This document shows positions 8,802-16,274 of a stretch of 24,898 nt of DNA, piece by piece. The position numbers and the translations under genes were made by a program. Origin of the DNA: UMGS1519 sp963621885 (lineage in GTDB: Bacteria > Actinomycetota > Coriobacteriia > Coriobacteriales > Eggerthellaceae); the NCBI GenBank assembly GCA_963621885.1, contig CAVFFT010000019.1:1-24898 (forward strand), read 5' to 3'. A model generated the notes under the pieces. That model saw nothing but the letters and a program-made list of their open reading frames with translations. It did not search any database and was not told where the DNA came from. Numbering within the stretch: position 1 is the first letter of the stretch; the number at the start of each line of letters is the position of its first letter.

Positions 8802-9745
8802 GCCGTCGGTTCCCGATCGAGCAGCGCAAGAGCGTTGTCATGCACCTGCTGCAAAAAACGCCGTCGAGGCTCACCAGGCGGGCAGCCGCGCACTTCCGCG
8901 AGCTTCGCCGCCGTGAACACGACATGGGCAGATTCGCATTTCGTGCCCCGCAGCGGCACCGGCGTCATATAAGGCGCATCCGTCTCGAAGACCATGCGAT
9001 CTTCCGGCACGAGCTTCGCCGCTTCGCGCGCCTCGTCCGACCGGGCGAAAGTGAGCGCGCCACCATAGGAAATGTAGCAGCCCGCCTCAATCCACGGCCG
9101 TAACTCTTCGGGAGGCAGACTGCAGCAATGAAGCAGCACGCCCGCCTGCGGAAAGCCCTCTTCGCGCAGAATCTGAAACGCCTCGGCATGCGCGTCGCGC
9201 ACATGCAGCTGCACCGGCAAACCCGCCTCTTGCGCAAGGCGAATCTGCACGCGAAACACCCGGCGCTGGTCATCGCGCTCGGAATTGTCGTAGAAGTAGT
9301 CGAGGCCTATCTCGCCAATGGCGCAGACGCGAGGGTCGTGCGCGAGTTCCCGTATGCGCGCCTCCAATTCGGGCGTGAAATCCCGCGCGTTATGCGGATG
9401 ACAGCCCACCGCAACACGCACATGCGGAATGCCGCGGGTGCGTGCGATATCGGGCGCAATGCGCGCAAGGACCTCCTCGGCATCGGCGCGCCAGGTATCC
9501 AAGCCCGCGAACACGTCCTCCATGTCGTCGGCCGCCTGCGCCACTTCGCAGAGGAAATCCTCGCCATGGACAGCGGCACGGGCGAGCACAAGCGGGGCGT
9601 CTCCCCCACCCAAATGCGTATGCGCATCGGCAAGGGGAGCCTCGAGAGGCGGCTCGGGCGCGTCAATCACCGGACGCGGCTTGCCCTTCTTGGCCTTGCC
9701 GCGAAAAAGCGCGTCCTCGAATCCCGTTGTGTTCACCCAGGTCAT
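8786..9745 (-). CDS. tatD: TatD family metal-dependent DNase/hydrolase
   Basis: 319 aa. A TIM-barrel metallohydrolase with the TatD metal ligands: DAHTHL (40-45), GCHPH (114-118), GEIGLDYFYD with Glu145, His181 in QLHVRDA, His206 in LLHCCSL and Asp256 in ETDAPYM. Family members are 3'-5' DNases or exonucleases linked to DNA quality control. The protein is about 40 residues longer than usual at the N-terminus; this extension (Lys-rich, then Pro-rich) either is real or means that the start lies inside. The ATG has no clear Shine-Dalgarno and comes nine bases after metG, suggesting coupling. Its place between metG and ksgA matches the metS-yabD neighbourhood of Bacillus. Confidence 0.9.
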   Translation of the reverse strand: MTWVNTTGFEDALFRGKAKKGKPRPVIDAPEPPLEAPLADAHTHLGGGDAPLVLARAAVHGEDFLCEVAQAADDMEDVFAGLDTWRADAEEVLARIAPDIARTRGIPHVRVAVGCHPHNARDFTPELEARIRELAHDPRVCAIGEIGLDYFYDNSERDDQRRVFRVQIRLAQEAGLPVQLHVRDAHAEAFQILREEGFPQAGVLLHCCSLPPEELRPWIEAGCYISYGGALTFARSDEAREAAKLVPEDRMVFETDAPYMTPVPLRGTKCESAHVVFTAAKLAEVRGCPPGEPRRRFLQQVHDNALALLDREPTAWQLS

Positions 9746-9754
9746 ATACGTGAA

Positions 9755-11332
9755 TTAGCCAAGCGAAATCGCGTCAACATCAAGACGCGGGAACAGCGGA
9801 TCGCCAATTTCCACCTGATTGCCTGCCGGCAGCTGTCCCCAACGGGATGCGCTCTCGATATCGACAACCGCGTCGATAGCACCCAGGCCCAGGCGGCGAT
9901 ACACCTCGGCAGAGGTGTTCGGCATGAACGGCGCCATGAACAGCGCGATGATGCGAATGGCCTCAAGCGCGTTGTAGATGACCGCGGCAAGCTCGTCGGC
10001 GCGGGCCTCGTCCTTCGCGAGGTTCCACGGCGCGCTGTCCTCAACGTAATGGTTCACCGCGCCCGCAAGCTCCTGAACGGCAGCCGCCGCGCCGGTAAAG
10101 TCAACAGCCTGCATGCAGGCGTCGTATTTCGCGTACAGGGCGGAAGCGATAGGCTCAAGCGGATTCTCCGCGGCATCGGCGCGGGCCTCGGGCACCGCGC
10201 GGCCAAAGTACTTCTTCGTCATGTTGAACACGCGCGAGCACAGGTTGCCCCAGGTGTTCGCCAGGTCGGCGTTGTACACCTGTGCCATGCGCTCGATGGA
10301 GATGTTGCCGTCATGGCCGAATTGCACGTCGCTCATGAAGTAATAGCGATAGGCGTCGACACCGAAGACCTTCACGAGGTCGGCCGGCATCACGCCATTG
10401 CCCTTCGACTTCGACATCTTCTCGCCCTTGGTAAGCAGGAAGCCGTGACCGAAGACATGCTCCGGCAGCGGCCAGCCAGCCGCCATCAGCATGGCGGGCC
10501 AAATGACGCAGTGGAAGCGCGTGATGTCCTTGCCCACGAAGTGGTACTGGTACGGCCAGCGCGCCTTGAACTCGTCCTCGCGCTCCGGGTCGGCGCAGCC
10601 GATGCCCGTCGCGTATGCGAGGAGCGCGTCAGCCCACACATAGGCGACGTGGCCGTCGTCGAACGGCAGCGGCACGCCCCAATCGAAGGTGGAGCGCGAA
10701 ATGGAAAGGTCCTTCAAACCGCTGCTCACAAACGAGACGATCTCGTTGCGGCGCGTATTCGGAAGGATGAAATCGGGATGCTCGTCATAGAACTTCAGGA
10801 GCTTGTCTTGGAATTCGGAAAGCTTGAAGAACCAGTTTTCCTCACCCGAGCTCATCAGCTGCACCGGACGCTTGCAGTCCGGGCAGACGAACACGCCGTC
10901 CTCGTTCTTCTCGAGGTCACTTTCGGCGTAATAGGTCTCTTCGTGAATGCAGTACCAGCCCTCGTAGCTGCCCTTGTACAGCCAGCCCTTCTCGTAGAGG
11001 TCGGTCCAGAACTTCTGCACCGTGCGCGCCTGACGCGGCTCGGTCGTGCGGACGAAGTCGGTGTAGCTGATGTCCAGCAGATCCCAGGCATCGCGGAAAG
11101 CCGGCTCCATGGAGTCGCACCAGCTTTGCGGATCCATTCCCCGCGCCTCGGCGGTTTCAGCAACCTTCTGGCCATGCTCATCCATGCCCGTGACGAAAGC
11201 GACGTCGTAGCCATTCATGCGCTCATAGCGGCTGATGGTATCGGCGGCGACGGTCGTGTATGCCGTTCCCAGATGGGGTGCCGCGTTCACGTAGTAGATG
11301 GGCGTGGTGACGGAAAAGGTACCCTTGCTCAT
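9755..11332 (-). CDS. metG: methionyl-tRNA synthetase
   Basis: 525 aa, class I synthetase that charges tRNA-Met. The signature HLGTAY (20-25, HIGH motif) and KMSKS (305-309) are intact. CPDC (150-153) with the preceding CIH belongs to the connective-peptide zinc knuckle region. FVTGMDEHG (47-54) and WGVPLPFDD are typical. The length indicates the short form without the C-terminal EMAP/Arc1-type tRNA-binding domain. The start has AAAGGAG nine bases upstream. It is the first gene of the metG-tatD-reductase-ksgA operon. No T-box signature is seen in the leader of about 100 bases. Confidence 0.96.
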   Translation of the reverse strand: MSKGTFSVTTPIYYVNAAPHLGTAYTTVAADTISRYERMNGYDVAFVTGMDEHGQKVAETAEARGMDPQSWCDSMEPAFRDAWDLLDISYTDFVRTTEPRQARTVQKFWTDLYEKGWLYKGSYEGWYCIHEETYYAESDLEKNEDGVFVCPDCKRPVQLMSSGEENWFFKLSEFQDKLLKFYDEHPDFILPNTRRNEIVSFVSSGLKDLSISRSTFDWGVPLPFDDGHVAYVWADALLAYATGIGCADPEREDEFKARWPYQYHFVGKDITRFHCVIWPAMLMAAGWPLPEHVFGHGFLLTKGEKMSKSKGNGVMPADLVKVFGVDAYRYYFMSDVQFGHDGNISIERMAQVYNADLANTWGNLCSRVFNMTKKYFGRAVPEARADAAENPLEPIASALYAKYDACMQAVDFTGAAAAVQELAGAVNHYVEDSAPWNLAKDEARADELAAVIYNALEAIRIIALFMAPFMPNTSAEVYRRLGLGAIDAVVDIESASRWGQLPAGNQVEIGDPLFPRLDVDAISLG

Positions 11333-11437
11333 GCGTTATGACTCCTTTCGCGCGGGATAGCCAATGATGCCTCCTGCGCTCGATGCGGTTTCCGCTGCAA
11401 AAGCGCACGACACCAACCGCGTCGCGCGCAAATGGAT

Positions 11438-11443
11438 AGTATA
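11438..11443 (-). promoter_or_regulatory. probable -10 element of the metG operon
   Basis: TATACT on the minus strand, about 106 bases before the metG ATG. The -35 position is poor. The same hexamer appears before queD. Confidence 0.45.
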
Positions 11444-11480
11444 GGGCTAAAGCGCCATGAATGCAGATAGGAGACGCGTT

Positions 11481-11624
11481 TTACACAGCCGCTTTCGAAA
11501 GGAAGGCGGGCGGTTGCAAGCGCGGCATGCAGCGCGCCAGCCAATGCGCGTGCCAGTCGGCGTGCAGCGCGTCAACCGATACGCGTGCCAGCCGATGTTA
11601 CACAGCCGCTTTCGAAAGGAAGGC
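11481..11624. repeat. 27-bp direct repeat duplicating the ATPase gene end, with a 35-bp tandem repeat between
   Basis: Bases 11598-11624, which encode the last eight residues and stop of the ABC ATPase, recur perfectly at 11481-11507. Between the copies are two tandem 35-bp units (11525-11559 and 11560-11594) that differ at six positions. The repeat contains the palindrome CTTTCGAAAG. The arrangement looks like a local duplication after the ATPase gene. No terminator is apparent in this spacer. Confidence 0.85.
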
Positions 11625-12374
11625 CTTGGTGCGCTCGTGCTGTGGATGGTCGATAACCTCGCGGGCGGGACCCTCTTCCACAATGACGCCCTTGTCCATG
11701 AAGATGACGCGATCGGACACGTCACGCGCGAACGACATCTCATGCGTCACGATGACCATCGTCATATGCTCTTCGGCCAGATTGCGAATGACGCGCAGAA
11801 TCTCCTGGGTCAGCTCCGGGTCGAGCGCGCTCGTGGGCTCATCGAAGAAGAGCATCTCGGGATTCATCGCCAAGGCGCGGGCGATGGCGACGCGCTGCTG
11901 CTGGCCACCCGAAAGTTCGCAGGGAACCATGCTCTCCTTGCCCGTAAGCCCCATCTTCTCGATAAGGGCGCGCGCTCGGCTTTCCGCCTCGGCACGCGGA
12001 GTGCCCTTCACGAGGATGGGCGCGTCGGAAATGTTCTGCAGCACCGTGCGGTGCGGGAACAGGTTGAAATTCTGGAACACAAGCCCGAAATGAGAACGGG
12101 CCTCGGCGAGGGTCTTCTTCCCACCATAGACCGCGCGACCGTCCGCTCCCGGCTGCGCCACGACAACGTCGCCGTACGCGAGGCGGCCCCGCTCGAAGGT
12201 TTCGAGAAGCGTCGCACAGCGCAGCAAGGTCGACTTGCCGCCACCCGAAGAACCGATGATGCTCACGACCTCGCCCTTCTTGACGGAAAGGCTGATGTCC
12301 TTCAGCACCATATTGTTGCCAAAGCTCTTCTCTATATTCTCAAGTTCAACAACGGTGTCTCGTGTTTCGCTCAT
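11598..12374 (-). CDS. polar amino acid ABC transporter, ATP-binding protein (GlnQ/HisP type)
   Basis: 258 aa, cytoplasmic ATPase that powers uptake with the permease and lipoprotein encoded upstream. Walker A GSSGGGKST (41-49), Q-loop near QNFNLFPH (101-108), signature LSGGQQQR (154-161), Walker B and catalytic Glu in MLFFDEP (174-180), D-loop SALD and switch His in VTHEMSFA are all present. A short insert (about 70-92) follows the Walker A helix, as in other GlnQ relatives. The start has AAAGGG six bases upstream. The last codons are duplicated further downstream (see repeat 11481-11624). The amino acid carried cannot be told from the ATPase. Confidence 0.93.
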   Translation of the reverse strand: MSETRDTVVELENIEKSFGNNMVLKDISLSVKKGEVVSIIGSSGGGKSTLLRCATLLETFERGRLAYGDVVVAQPGADGRAVYGGKKTLAEARSHFGLVFQNFNLFPHRTVLQNISDAPILVKGTPRAEAESRARALIEKMGLTGKESMVPCELSGGQQQRVAIARALAMNPEMLFFDEPTSALDPELTQEILRVIRNLAEEHMTMVIVTHEMSFARDVSDRVIFMDKGVIVEEGPAREVIDHPQHERTKAFLSKAAV

Positions 12375-12402
12375 GCAAGACCCTTTCCCCAGAAACCGGC
12401 CA

Positions 12403-12582
12403 TCAAAAGGCCTTCGAAATGTCCGCGGTCAAATGCGCGTCAGTTGCAAGCGTATCGTCGCTCTTCGCGGTGGCGGCTGCGCCTGCAAGCATGTCGCCAT
12501 TTGTCACGTCTGCGCGGACGCCTTCTGCGTCACCACGCGCTACGGCAGCTGCGCGTACGCCAAGCGTATCGCGGCTAGTCAT
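12403..12582 (-). CDS. possible 59-aa Ala-rich small protein between permease and ATPase
   Basis: An ATG at 12582 overlaps the permease stop (ATGACTAG) and opens a frame of 59 codons ending with TGA at 12403, 29 bases before the ATPase start. The peptide is Ala, Asp and Thr rich, with two related segments (SRDTLGVRAA and SDDTLATDA) and no hydrophobic helix. There is no Shine-Dalgarno, so expression would depend on coupling to the permease. It fills a spacer of 200 bp, unusual within such operons. No family recognised. It may be chance in GC-rich DNA. Confidence 0.3.
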   Translation of the reverse strand: MTSRDTLGVRAAAVARGDAEGVRADVTNGDMLAGAAATAKSDDTLATDAHLTADISKAF

Positions 12583-13228
12583 GGTAGTACGACATCTTCT
12601 TCTCGATCTTGTTCAGGATGAACTCGACCGCGAGGTTGAATACCCAGTACATGCCCGCCGCAATCACGTAGGGCAGCATGCTTACCTGGCTCGCGGCGAG
12701 CGCCTTCGCCTCGGTGAACATCTCGGCGATGCCCAGCACGAATGCGAGCGATGTGTCTTTCACGAGCGTGATGATCTCATTTCCCATTGCGGGAAGGATG
12801 CGCTTGATGACCTGCGGGAGAACGATCCGGAAGAAGGTCTGGCTCTTGGTGTAGCCCAATACCTCGGCCGCCTCGTATTGGCCAACGGGAATGGATTGAA
12901 TGCCACTGCGGTAGATTTCGGCAAAATAGGCCGCGTAGTTCAAGATGAAGCCGATGTCGCAGGCCCAGAATTTCCAATCGGAGCCCATCGAGAGCCCGAA
13001 GATGTAATAGGGGCCGAACATGAGCGCCATCAACTGAAGCATGAGCGGTGTGCCGCGCATGAACGAAATGTAGACCTGCGCCAGCAGGGAAAGCGGTTTG
13101 AACTTGCTCATGCGCGCAAGAGCAATAACCACCCCGAGGGGCAGCGAACCGATAAGCGTCACTACAAACACTTGAAGCGTGAGCAAAAAGCCCGCGCCCA
13201 AAATGCCCATCATGGTTCCCAGTTCCAT
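12575..13228 (-). CDS. polar amino acid ABC transporter, permease (HisM/GlnP type)
   Basis: 217 aa from ATG 13228. An upstream in-frame ATG at 13285 would translate through a strong stem-loop, so I reject it. The protein is an integral membrane subunit with about five hydrophobic helices, starting ILGAGFLLTLQVFVVTLIGSLP. The cytoplasmic EAA loop that contacts the ATPase is clear (AAEVLGYTKSQTFFRIVLPQ, then PAMGNE). It belongs to the His/Glu/Gln/Arg permease family. Only one permease gene is present, so it should act as a homodimer. Confidence 0.92.
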   Translation of the reverse strand: MELGTMMGILGAGFLLTLQVFVVTLIGSLPLGVVIALARMSKFKPLSLLAQVYISFMRGTPLMLQLMALMFGPYYIFGLSMGSDWKFWACDIGFILNYAAYFAEIYRSGIQSIPVGQYEAAEVLGYTKSQTFFRIVLPQVIKRILPAMGNEIITLVKDTSLAFVLGIAEMFTEAKALAASQVSMLPYVIAAGMYWVFNLAVEFILNKIEKKMSYYHD

Positions 13229-13246
13229 GAATCCACCACCTTCACG

Positions 13247-13306
13247 GAAAGGGGCGGGAGCGCATCCGTCTCCCACCCCTTTCAATCATCGGCGGGTTAC
13301 CCCGCC
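13247..13306 (-). promoter_or_regulatory. double stem-loop after the binding-protein gene
   Basis: A 14-bp stem (13247-13260 with 13270-13283, one G-U in minus RNA) and a 6-bp stem with a GTAA tetraloop (13291-13296 with 13301-13306) follow the SBP stop and precede the permease start. There is no U-run. Stem-loops here commonly protect the SBP message and lower read-through to the membrane genes. Confidence 0.65.
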
Positions 13307-13319
13307 ACACTCATTTGTG

Positions 13320-14171
13320 CTATTCCAAGCACCAGTTCGCGTACGAGACGCCCTGGTCGGCGTACTTGTTGCAAATCTCCTCAACGGTGCCGTCGGCATC
13401 CATTTCCTTCAGAGTCGCAGTCACCTGGTCGGCAAGCGCCTGGCCGGCTTCATCGTTCTTGAAGCCTACCGCATAATGCTCGGAAGAGAGCTGCTCGTCA
13501 AGCTGACGATAGACATCGGACTTGGCAGCCATCTGGTAAGCCGCGATGGAGAGGTCGCAGGCGACCGCGTCAACGGTGCCGCTCTCCAGCTGCATGAAAG
13601 CGTTGTTGTAGTCGGCGATGGTCTGAACCTTGCCGTCCTTGAAGGTGTCCTGGACATCCTTCATGTCGCCGTCGAGCACGTCAAGCGCCGCGGAATCGAC
13701 CTGGGTGATAACCGTCTTGTCGGCGAGGTCGGCAAGCGTCTTGATGTCGCTATCGGCCTTCACGACGACAACCTGAGCGTTGATCATGTACTGGCCAGAG
13801 AAGGCGTAATCGTTCTCGCGGCCCTCATAGGTGAAGCCGTTCCAAATGCAGGTGATGTCGCCCTGGTTGATGAGCGCATCCTTCGCATCCCAGTCGATCG
13901 GCTCAGCCTTGAATTCCCAACCGTTGCGGTCGCAGACTTCCTTGGCAAGGTCGAGGTCAACGCCGGTGAATTCGCCGTCATCGCCCACGTAGCCGTACGG
14001 CGGATAGCTCTTGTCGAAGCCGACAACAAAGGTCGTGACTTCAGCGGTGGAAGCCGCGCTCGAATCGCTCGCAGAGGACTCGCTGCTCGACGAACCACAA
14101 CCAGCAAGCAGGCCGAGGCACAGGCACATGGCGCAGGCCACGCCAAAAACGAGCATAAGCTTTTTCTTCAT
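13320..14171 (-). CDS. polar amino acid ABC transporter, substrate-binding lipoprotein (SBP_bac_3)
   Basis: 283 aa from ATG 14171, preceded by GGGAGGG; an ATG four codons earlier lacks a site. The signal peptide ends in lipobox LLAGC with Cys25 as lipid anchor, then a Ser/Ala linker (about 26-45). The mature part is a bilobed family 3 solute-binding domain: FVVGFDKSYPPYGYVGDDGEFTG-type start, GVDLDLAKEVCDRNGWE, and DITCIWNGFTYEGRE. The C-terminal VEEICNKYADQGVSYANW is also typical. It would capture an amino acid or similar compound outside the membrane and deliver it to the permease. Ligand not predictable with confidence; arginine, glutamine, histidine and cystine binders share this pattern. 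Confidence 0.94.
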   Translation of the reverse strand: MKKKLMLVFGVACAMCLCLGLLAGCGSSSSESSASDSSAASTAEVTTFVVGFDKSYPPYGYVGDDGEFTGVDLDLAKEVCDRNGWEFKAEPIDWDAKDALINQGDITCIWNGFTYEGRENDYAFSGQYMINAQVVVVKADSDIKTLADLADKTVITQVDSAALDVLDGDMKDVQDTFKDGKVQTIADYNNAFMQLESGTVDAVACDLSIAAYQMAAKSDVYRQLDEQLSSEHYAVGFKNDEAGQALADQVTATLKEMDADGTVEEICNKYADQGVSYANWCLE

Positions 14172-14191
14172 GTTCCCTCCCATATCTCCAG

Positions 14192-14211
14192 CACTTTAGC
14201 AATCTAAAGCG
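14192..14211 (-). promoter_or_regulatory. small hairpin in the leader of the SBP gene
   Basis: CTTTAG (14194-14199) and CTAAAG (14204-14209) pair around a 4-base loop, extended by a G-U and a C-G pair. It lies about 20 bases upstream of the SBP start, just before the Shine-Dalgarno, and may influence translation. Confidence 0.35.
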
Positions 14212-14250
14212 TTCCAGTGCCCCACAGGGTACACCAATGTGCGCGCGTGC

Positions 14251-14278
14251 ACCATACGGATATGGGGAACGGCATCAA
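14251..14278 (-). promoter_or_regulatory. candidate promoter of the amino acid transporter operon
   Basis: Minus-strand TTGATG (14278-14273), 16-bp spacer, TATGGT (14256-14251). Reasonable but not consensus. The perfect dyad at 14293-14315 lies just upstream. Confidence 0.3.
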
Positions 14279-14292
14279 GTCCCGATTCTCGA

Positions 14293-14315
14293 CATGCGAA
14301 TGTTACATTCGCATG
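14293..14315. repeat. perfect 10-bp inverted repeat between hemH and the transporter operon
   Basis: CATGCGAATG and CATTCGCATG flank TTA. It lies 18 bases after the hemH stop and 15 bases upstream of the candidate -35 of the transporter. There is no T-run on either side, so it reads more like an operator than a terminator. The half-site CATGCGAATG recurs once at 24125-24134, upstream of bioY. Confidence 0.5.
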
Positions 14316-14333
14316 GGGAATTTGGCATACAAA

Positions 14334-15362
14334 CTACGAAAGCTCGTCGCGCAGGAATTCCGAACGTTCGCTCAGTACGTGATAGAGAATGTGCGGGTAG
14401 GTCTCTTCCGCATCAAGACACGGCACATAGGTGAACGAGGGCTCAGGCCCTTCGGGATGCGCCTCGCGATAAGCCAGCTTGTAGGCCGGTTCCATATCGT
14501 AGGGCACGTCATAGAGCGTCTCGAGGCAATCGGCGGAAAAGCCGGGGCAACAGAAATAGACGTTCTGCACGCCTTCGCGACCCCAATCGGCGAGGATCCC
14601 CGTGGAAAGAGGCGAGGTCCAATCCTGCGGACGCAGGCCAAACACGCTTTGGAAACCGGTGGTCCAGCGACCCGGCTTAAGATTCAGCAGATGCGACAGC
14701 TCCCGGTTCGTCTGATACGCGACATCCTGGTAGGTGTCGCCGTGTTCGATATCGCGCAAGGGAATGGCGTGGTAGGACAGGTCGAGATAGTCGCGCTCCG
14801 CGTCGAAACCCGCATCGAGAATCGACTGAGCAATCGCCTTCAGGTATTCCGTGTCGTTCCAGAAGTCGGCAATAAGCTCGACCGGCGGATTCCAGCCAAG
14901 CTTGCGACACGCCTGGCCAAACAGGTCGATGCACGACCCCACCTGCGTGTACGCCGCCTGCGGATATACCGGCAGGTACACGATGCGCGTGCAACCCGCG
15001 TCTCGTAATTCGCGCAGCATGCTTTCCACCGAAGGAGGCGCATAGCACATCGCCGCGCGAACCTCGACGCCCGTTCCCTCAAGCCGCTTCGCAAGACCCG
15101 CCGCCATTTGCGCGTGCGCCCGCGCGAGGGGACTTCCCTGCGGGGTGCCTTCGTCTTCCCAGATGAGCTTGTACTTATTCGCGGAAACGCCCGAACGCCG
15201 CGGCAGAATGAAATAGTGCAGAATGCAACGCCAGATAGGACGCGGCACCGCCACCAGGCGCGGATCCATGAGAAAACGGGCAAGGTACGACCGTACCGCC
15301 TCGGCGGTCGGAGCCGTCGGGCTTCCCGTGTTCACGATTATGATGCCGGTCTTCTCCTCCAT
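14334..15362 (-). CDS. hemH: ferrochelatase
   Basis: 342 aa from ATG 15362. Inserts ferrous iron into a porphyrin at the end of haem synthesis. The sequence follows the proteobacterial form closely: TGIIIVNTGSPTAPTAEAVR at the start, EGTPQGSPLA (71-80), the catalytic His198 in LSYHAIPLRD, and CPGFSADCLETL (272-283) with conserved Glu281. Most actinobacteria use a coproporphyrin ferrochelatase, so the proteobacterial look is notable, but the substrate cannot be set from sequence alone. No other haem gene is present in the window. The ATG has no Shine-Dalgarno; instead TATGCT ends six bases before it, so the mRNA may be leaderless. It diverges from a DtxR-like regulator with an operator-like dyad between them. 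Confidence 0.9.
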   Translation of the reverse strand: MEEKTGIIIVNTGSPTAPTAEAVRSYLARFLMDPRLVAVPRPIWRCILHYFILPRRSGVSANKYKLIWEDEGTPQGSPLARAHAQMAAGLAKRLEGTGVEVRAAMCYAPPSVESMLRELRDAGCTRIVYLPVYPQAAYTQVGSCIDLFGQACRKLGWNPPVELIADFWNDTEYLKAIAQSILDAGFDAERDYLDLSYHAIPLRDIEHGDTYQDVAYQTNRELSHLLNLKPGRWTTGFQSVFGLRPQDWTSPLSTGILADWGREGVQNVYFCCPGFSADCLETLYDVPYDMEPAYKLAYREAHPEGPEPSFTYVPCLDAEETYPHILYHVLSERSEFLRDELS

Positions 15363-15368
15363 GGACTT

Positions 15369-15374
15369 AGCATA
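15369..15374 (-). promoter_or_regulatory. possible -10 of a leaderless hemH transcript
   Basis: TATGCT on the minus strand, inside TTTGGGTATGCTAAG, ends six bases before the hemH ATG. This places the start of transcription at the codon itself. It explains the missing ribosome-binding site. No clear -35. Confidence 0.35.
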
Positions 15375-15433
15375 CCCAAAACGATTCCCGGCACCGCTGG
15401 CTTTCGGCAACCGTGGGGTTTTCTCCGATGGGG

Positions 15434-15464
15434 ATGATATTCGCCGCGGCCGCCGCGCTGACAA
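15434..15464 (-). promoter_or_regulatory. alternative hemH promoter
   Basis: Minus-strand TTGTCA (15464-15459), 19-bp spacer, TATCAT (15439-15434). Both hexamers match 5 of 6, but the spacer is long. It would give a leader of about 70 bases. Confidence 0.3.
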
Positions 15465-15486
15465 ACCATGTTCATTTGCGGTTGAA

Positions 15487-15500
15487 TTAGGGTTCCCTAA
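15487..15500. promoter_or_regulatory. DtxR/MntR-like operator between hemH and the regulator gene
   Basis: TTAGGG-TT-CCCTAA, a perfect 6-bp dyad with a 2-bp centre, 75-88 bases upstream of the regulator ATG. It shares the TTAGG...CCTAA half-sites of known DtxR-family operators (DtxR/IdeR and MntR boxes). Location between the regulator and an iron-using enzyme fits autoregulation and control of hemH. Confidence 0.6.
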
Positions 15501-15574
15501 CTTGTTTCGCTTTAATCTTCGGGGCTTTTCTCGTAAAATGCCGATAAGCAATTTTCAAACACAGAGGAGCATCC

Positions 15575-15958
15575 ATGCGACTTAACAGCGAATCCATGGA
15601 AATGTATCTTGAAGATATTTATGTCCTAGGCCTTGAACTCGACACCGTCCGTCCCGTGAACCTCGCGAAGAAAATGGGCTTTTCAAAGCCGACGATTAGC
15701 GAATGGATGACGAAGCTCCGAGAGCAGGGCTATGTCGAGCCCGACAACGGAACCGGCCTGCATCTGACCCCCAAGGGCGAGGAGATCGCGAAGCGCGTCT
15801 ACGAGCGCCATATCCTTTTGTGCAATCTCTTCGAGAAGATGGGCGTCTCGACCGCCACGGCAGAAGAGGACGCCTGCCGCGTCGAGCACTACATCAGCGA
15901 AGAGACCTTCACGCACATGAAGAAGTTCTACGCATGGCTGGAAAGCATGCCCGCCTAG
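15575..15958 (+). CDS. DtxR-family metal-dependent transcriptional regulator (short form)
   Basis: 127 aa. Winged helix (about 5-70, recognition helix near KPTISEWMTKL) then a dimerisation helix domain. The metal ligands match DtxR/IdeR rather than MntR: Met10 (MEMYLEDIY), His79, Cys101, Glu104 and His105 (ACRVEH) correspond to DtxR Met10, His79, Cys102, Glu105 and His106. MntR has Asp at the Met10 position and lacks the Cys. This points to ferrous iron sensing (inference). It stops after the second domain, without the SH3-like third domain of DtxR, so it has MntR-like length. GAGGAG lies five bases before the ATG. It diverges from hemH; a small membrane protein gene follows 70 bases downstream. 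Confidence 0.9.
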   Translation: MRLNSESMEMYLEDIYVLGLELDTVRPVNLAKKMGFSKPTISEWMTKLREQGYVEPDNGTGLHLTPKGEEIAKRVYERHILLCNLFEKMGVSTATAEEDACRVEHYISEETFTHMKKFYAWLESMPA

Positions 15959-16028
15959 AAAGCCCTTCGCATGAGTATCGCCCATCTGTCCATCGCATTC
16001 GCAATTCGGTAAGGGAAGGACCATTACC

Positions 16029-16274
16029 ATGAACTCGCGTTTCGCTTCCCTTGTCGTCGCCGTACTCGCCTGCGCATGCCTGTGCGTGCCGCTGGCTGGT
16101 TGTGGCATCGAGAATCTCGACGATGAGACCCGCAAGAGCGTCGGCTTCGGGCTTGGCATGCTGATTATCGCCGCATCGGGCATCGGCTTCTTTGCGTCGA
16201 GCCGCTACTACGCAACTAAACGCCGCCGTGCTCAGCAGCGCAAACGTCAGCGCGCCAACAAGAAGAAACGCTAG
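16029..16274 (+). CDS. small lipoprotein-like membrane protein
   Basis: 81 aa, not recognised. The N-terminus is a signal peptide with lipobox PLAGC (Cys25). After a short acidic segment (ENLDDETRK) comes a hydrophobic helix (about 38-58, GFGLGMLIIAASGIGFFAS) and a strongly basic tail of about 20 residues (RRRAQQRKRQRANKKKR). A lipidated N-terminus plus a membrane helix with a cytoplasmic basic end is an odd combination. GGAAGGA lies eight bases before the ATG. It follows the DtxR-like gene and may be cotranscribed. Its last four bases overlap the end of the deacetylase gene on the other strand. Confidence 0.7.
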   Translation: MNSRFASLVVAVLACACLCVPLAGCGIENLDDETRKSVGFGLGMLIIAASGIGFFASSRYYATKRRRAQQRKRQRANKKKR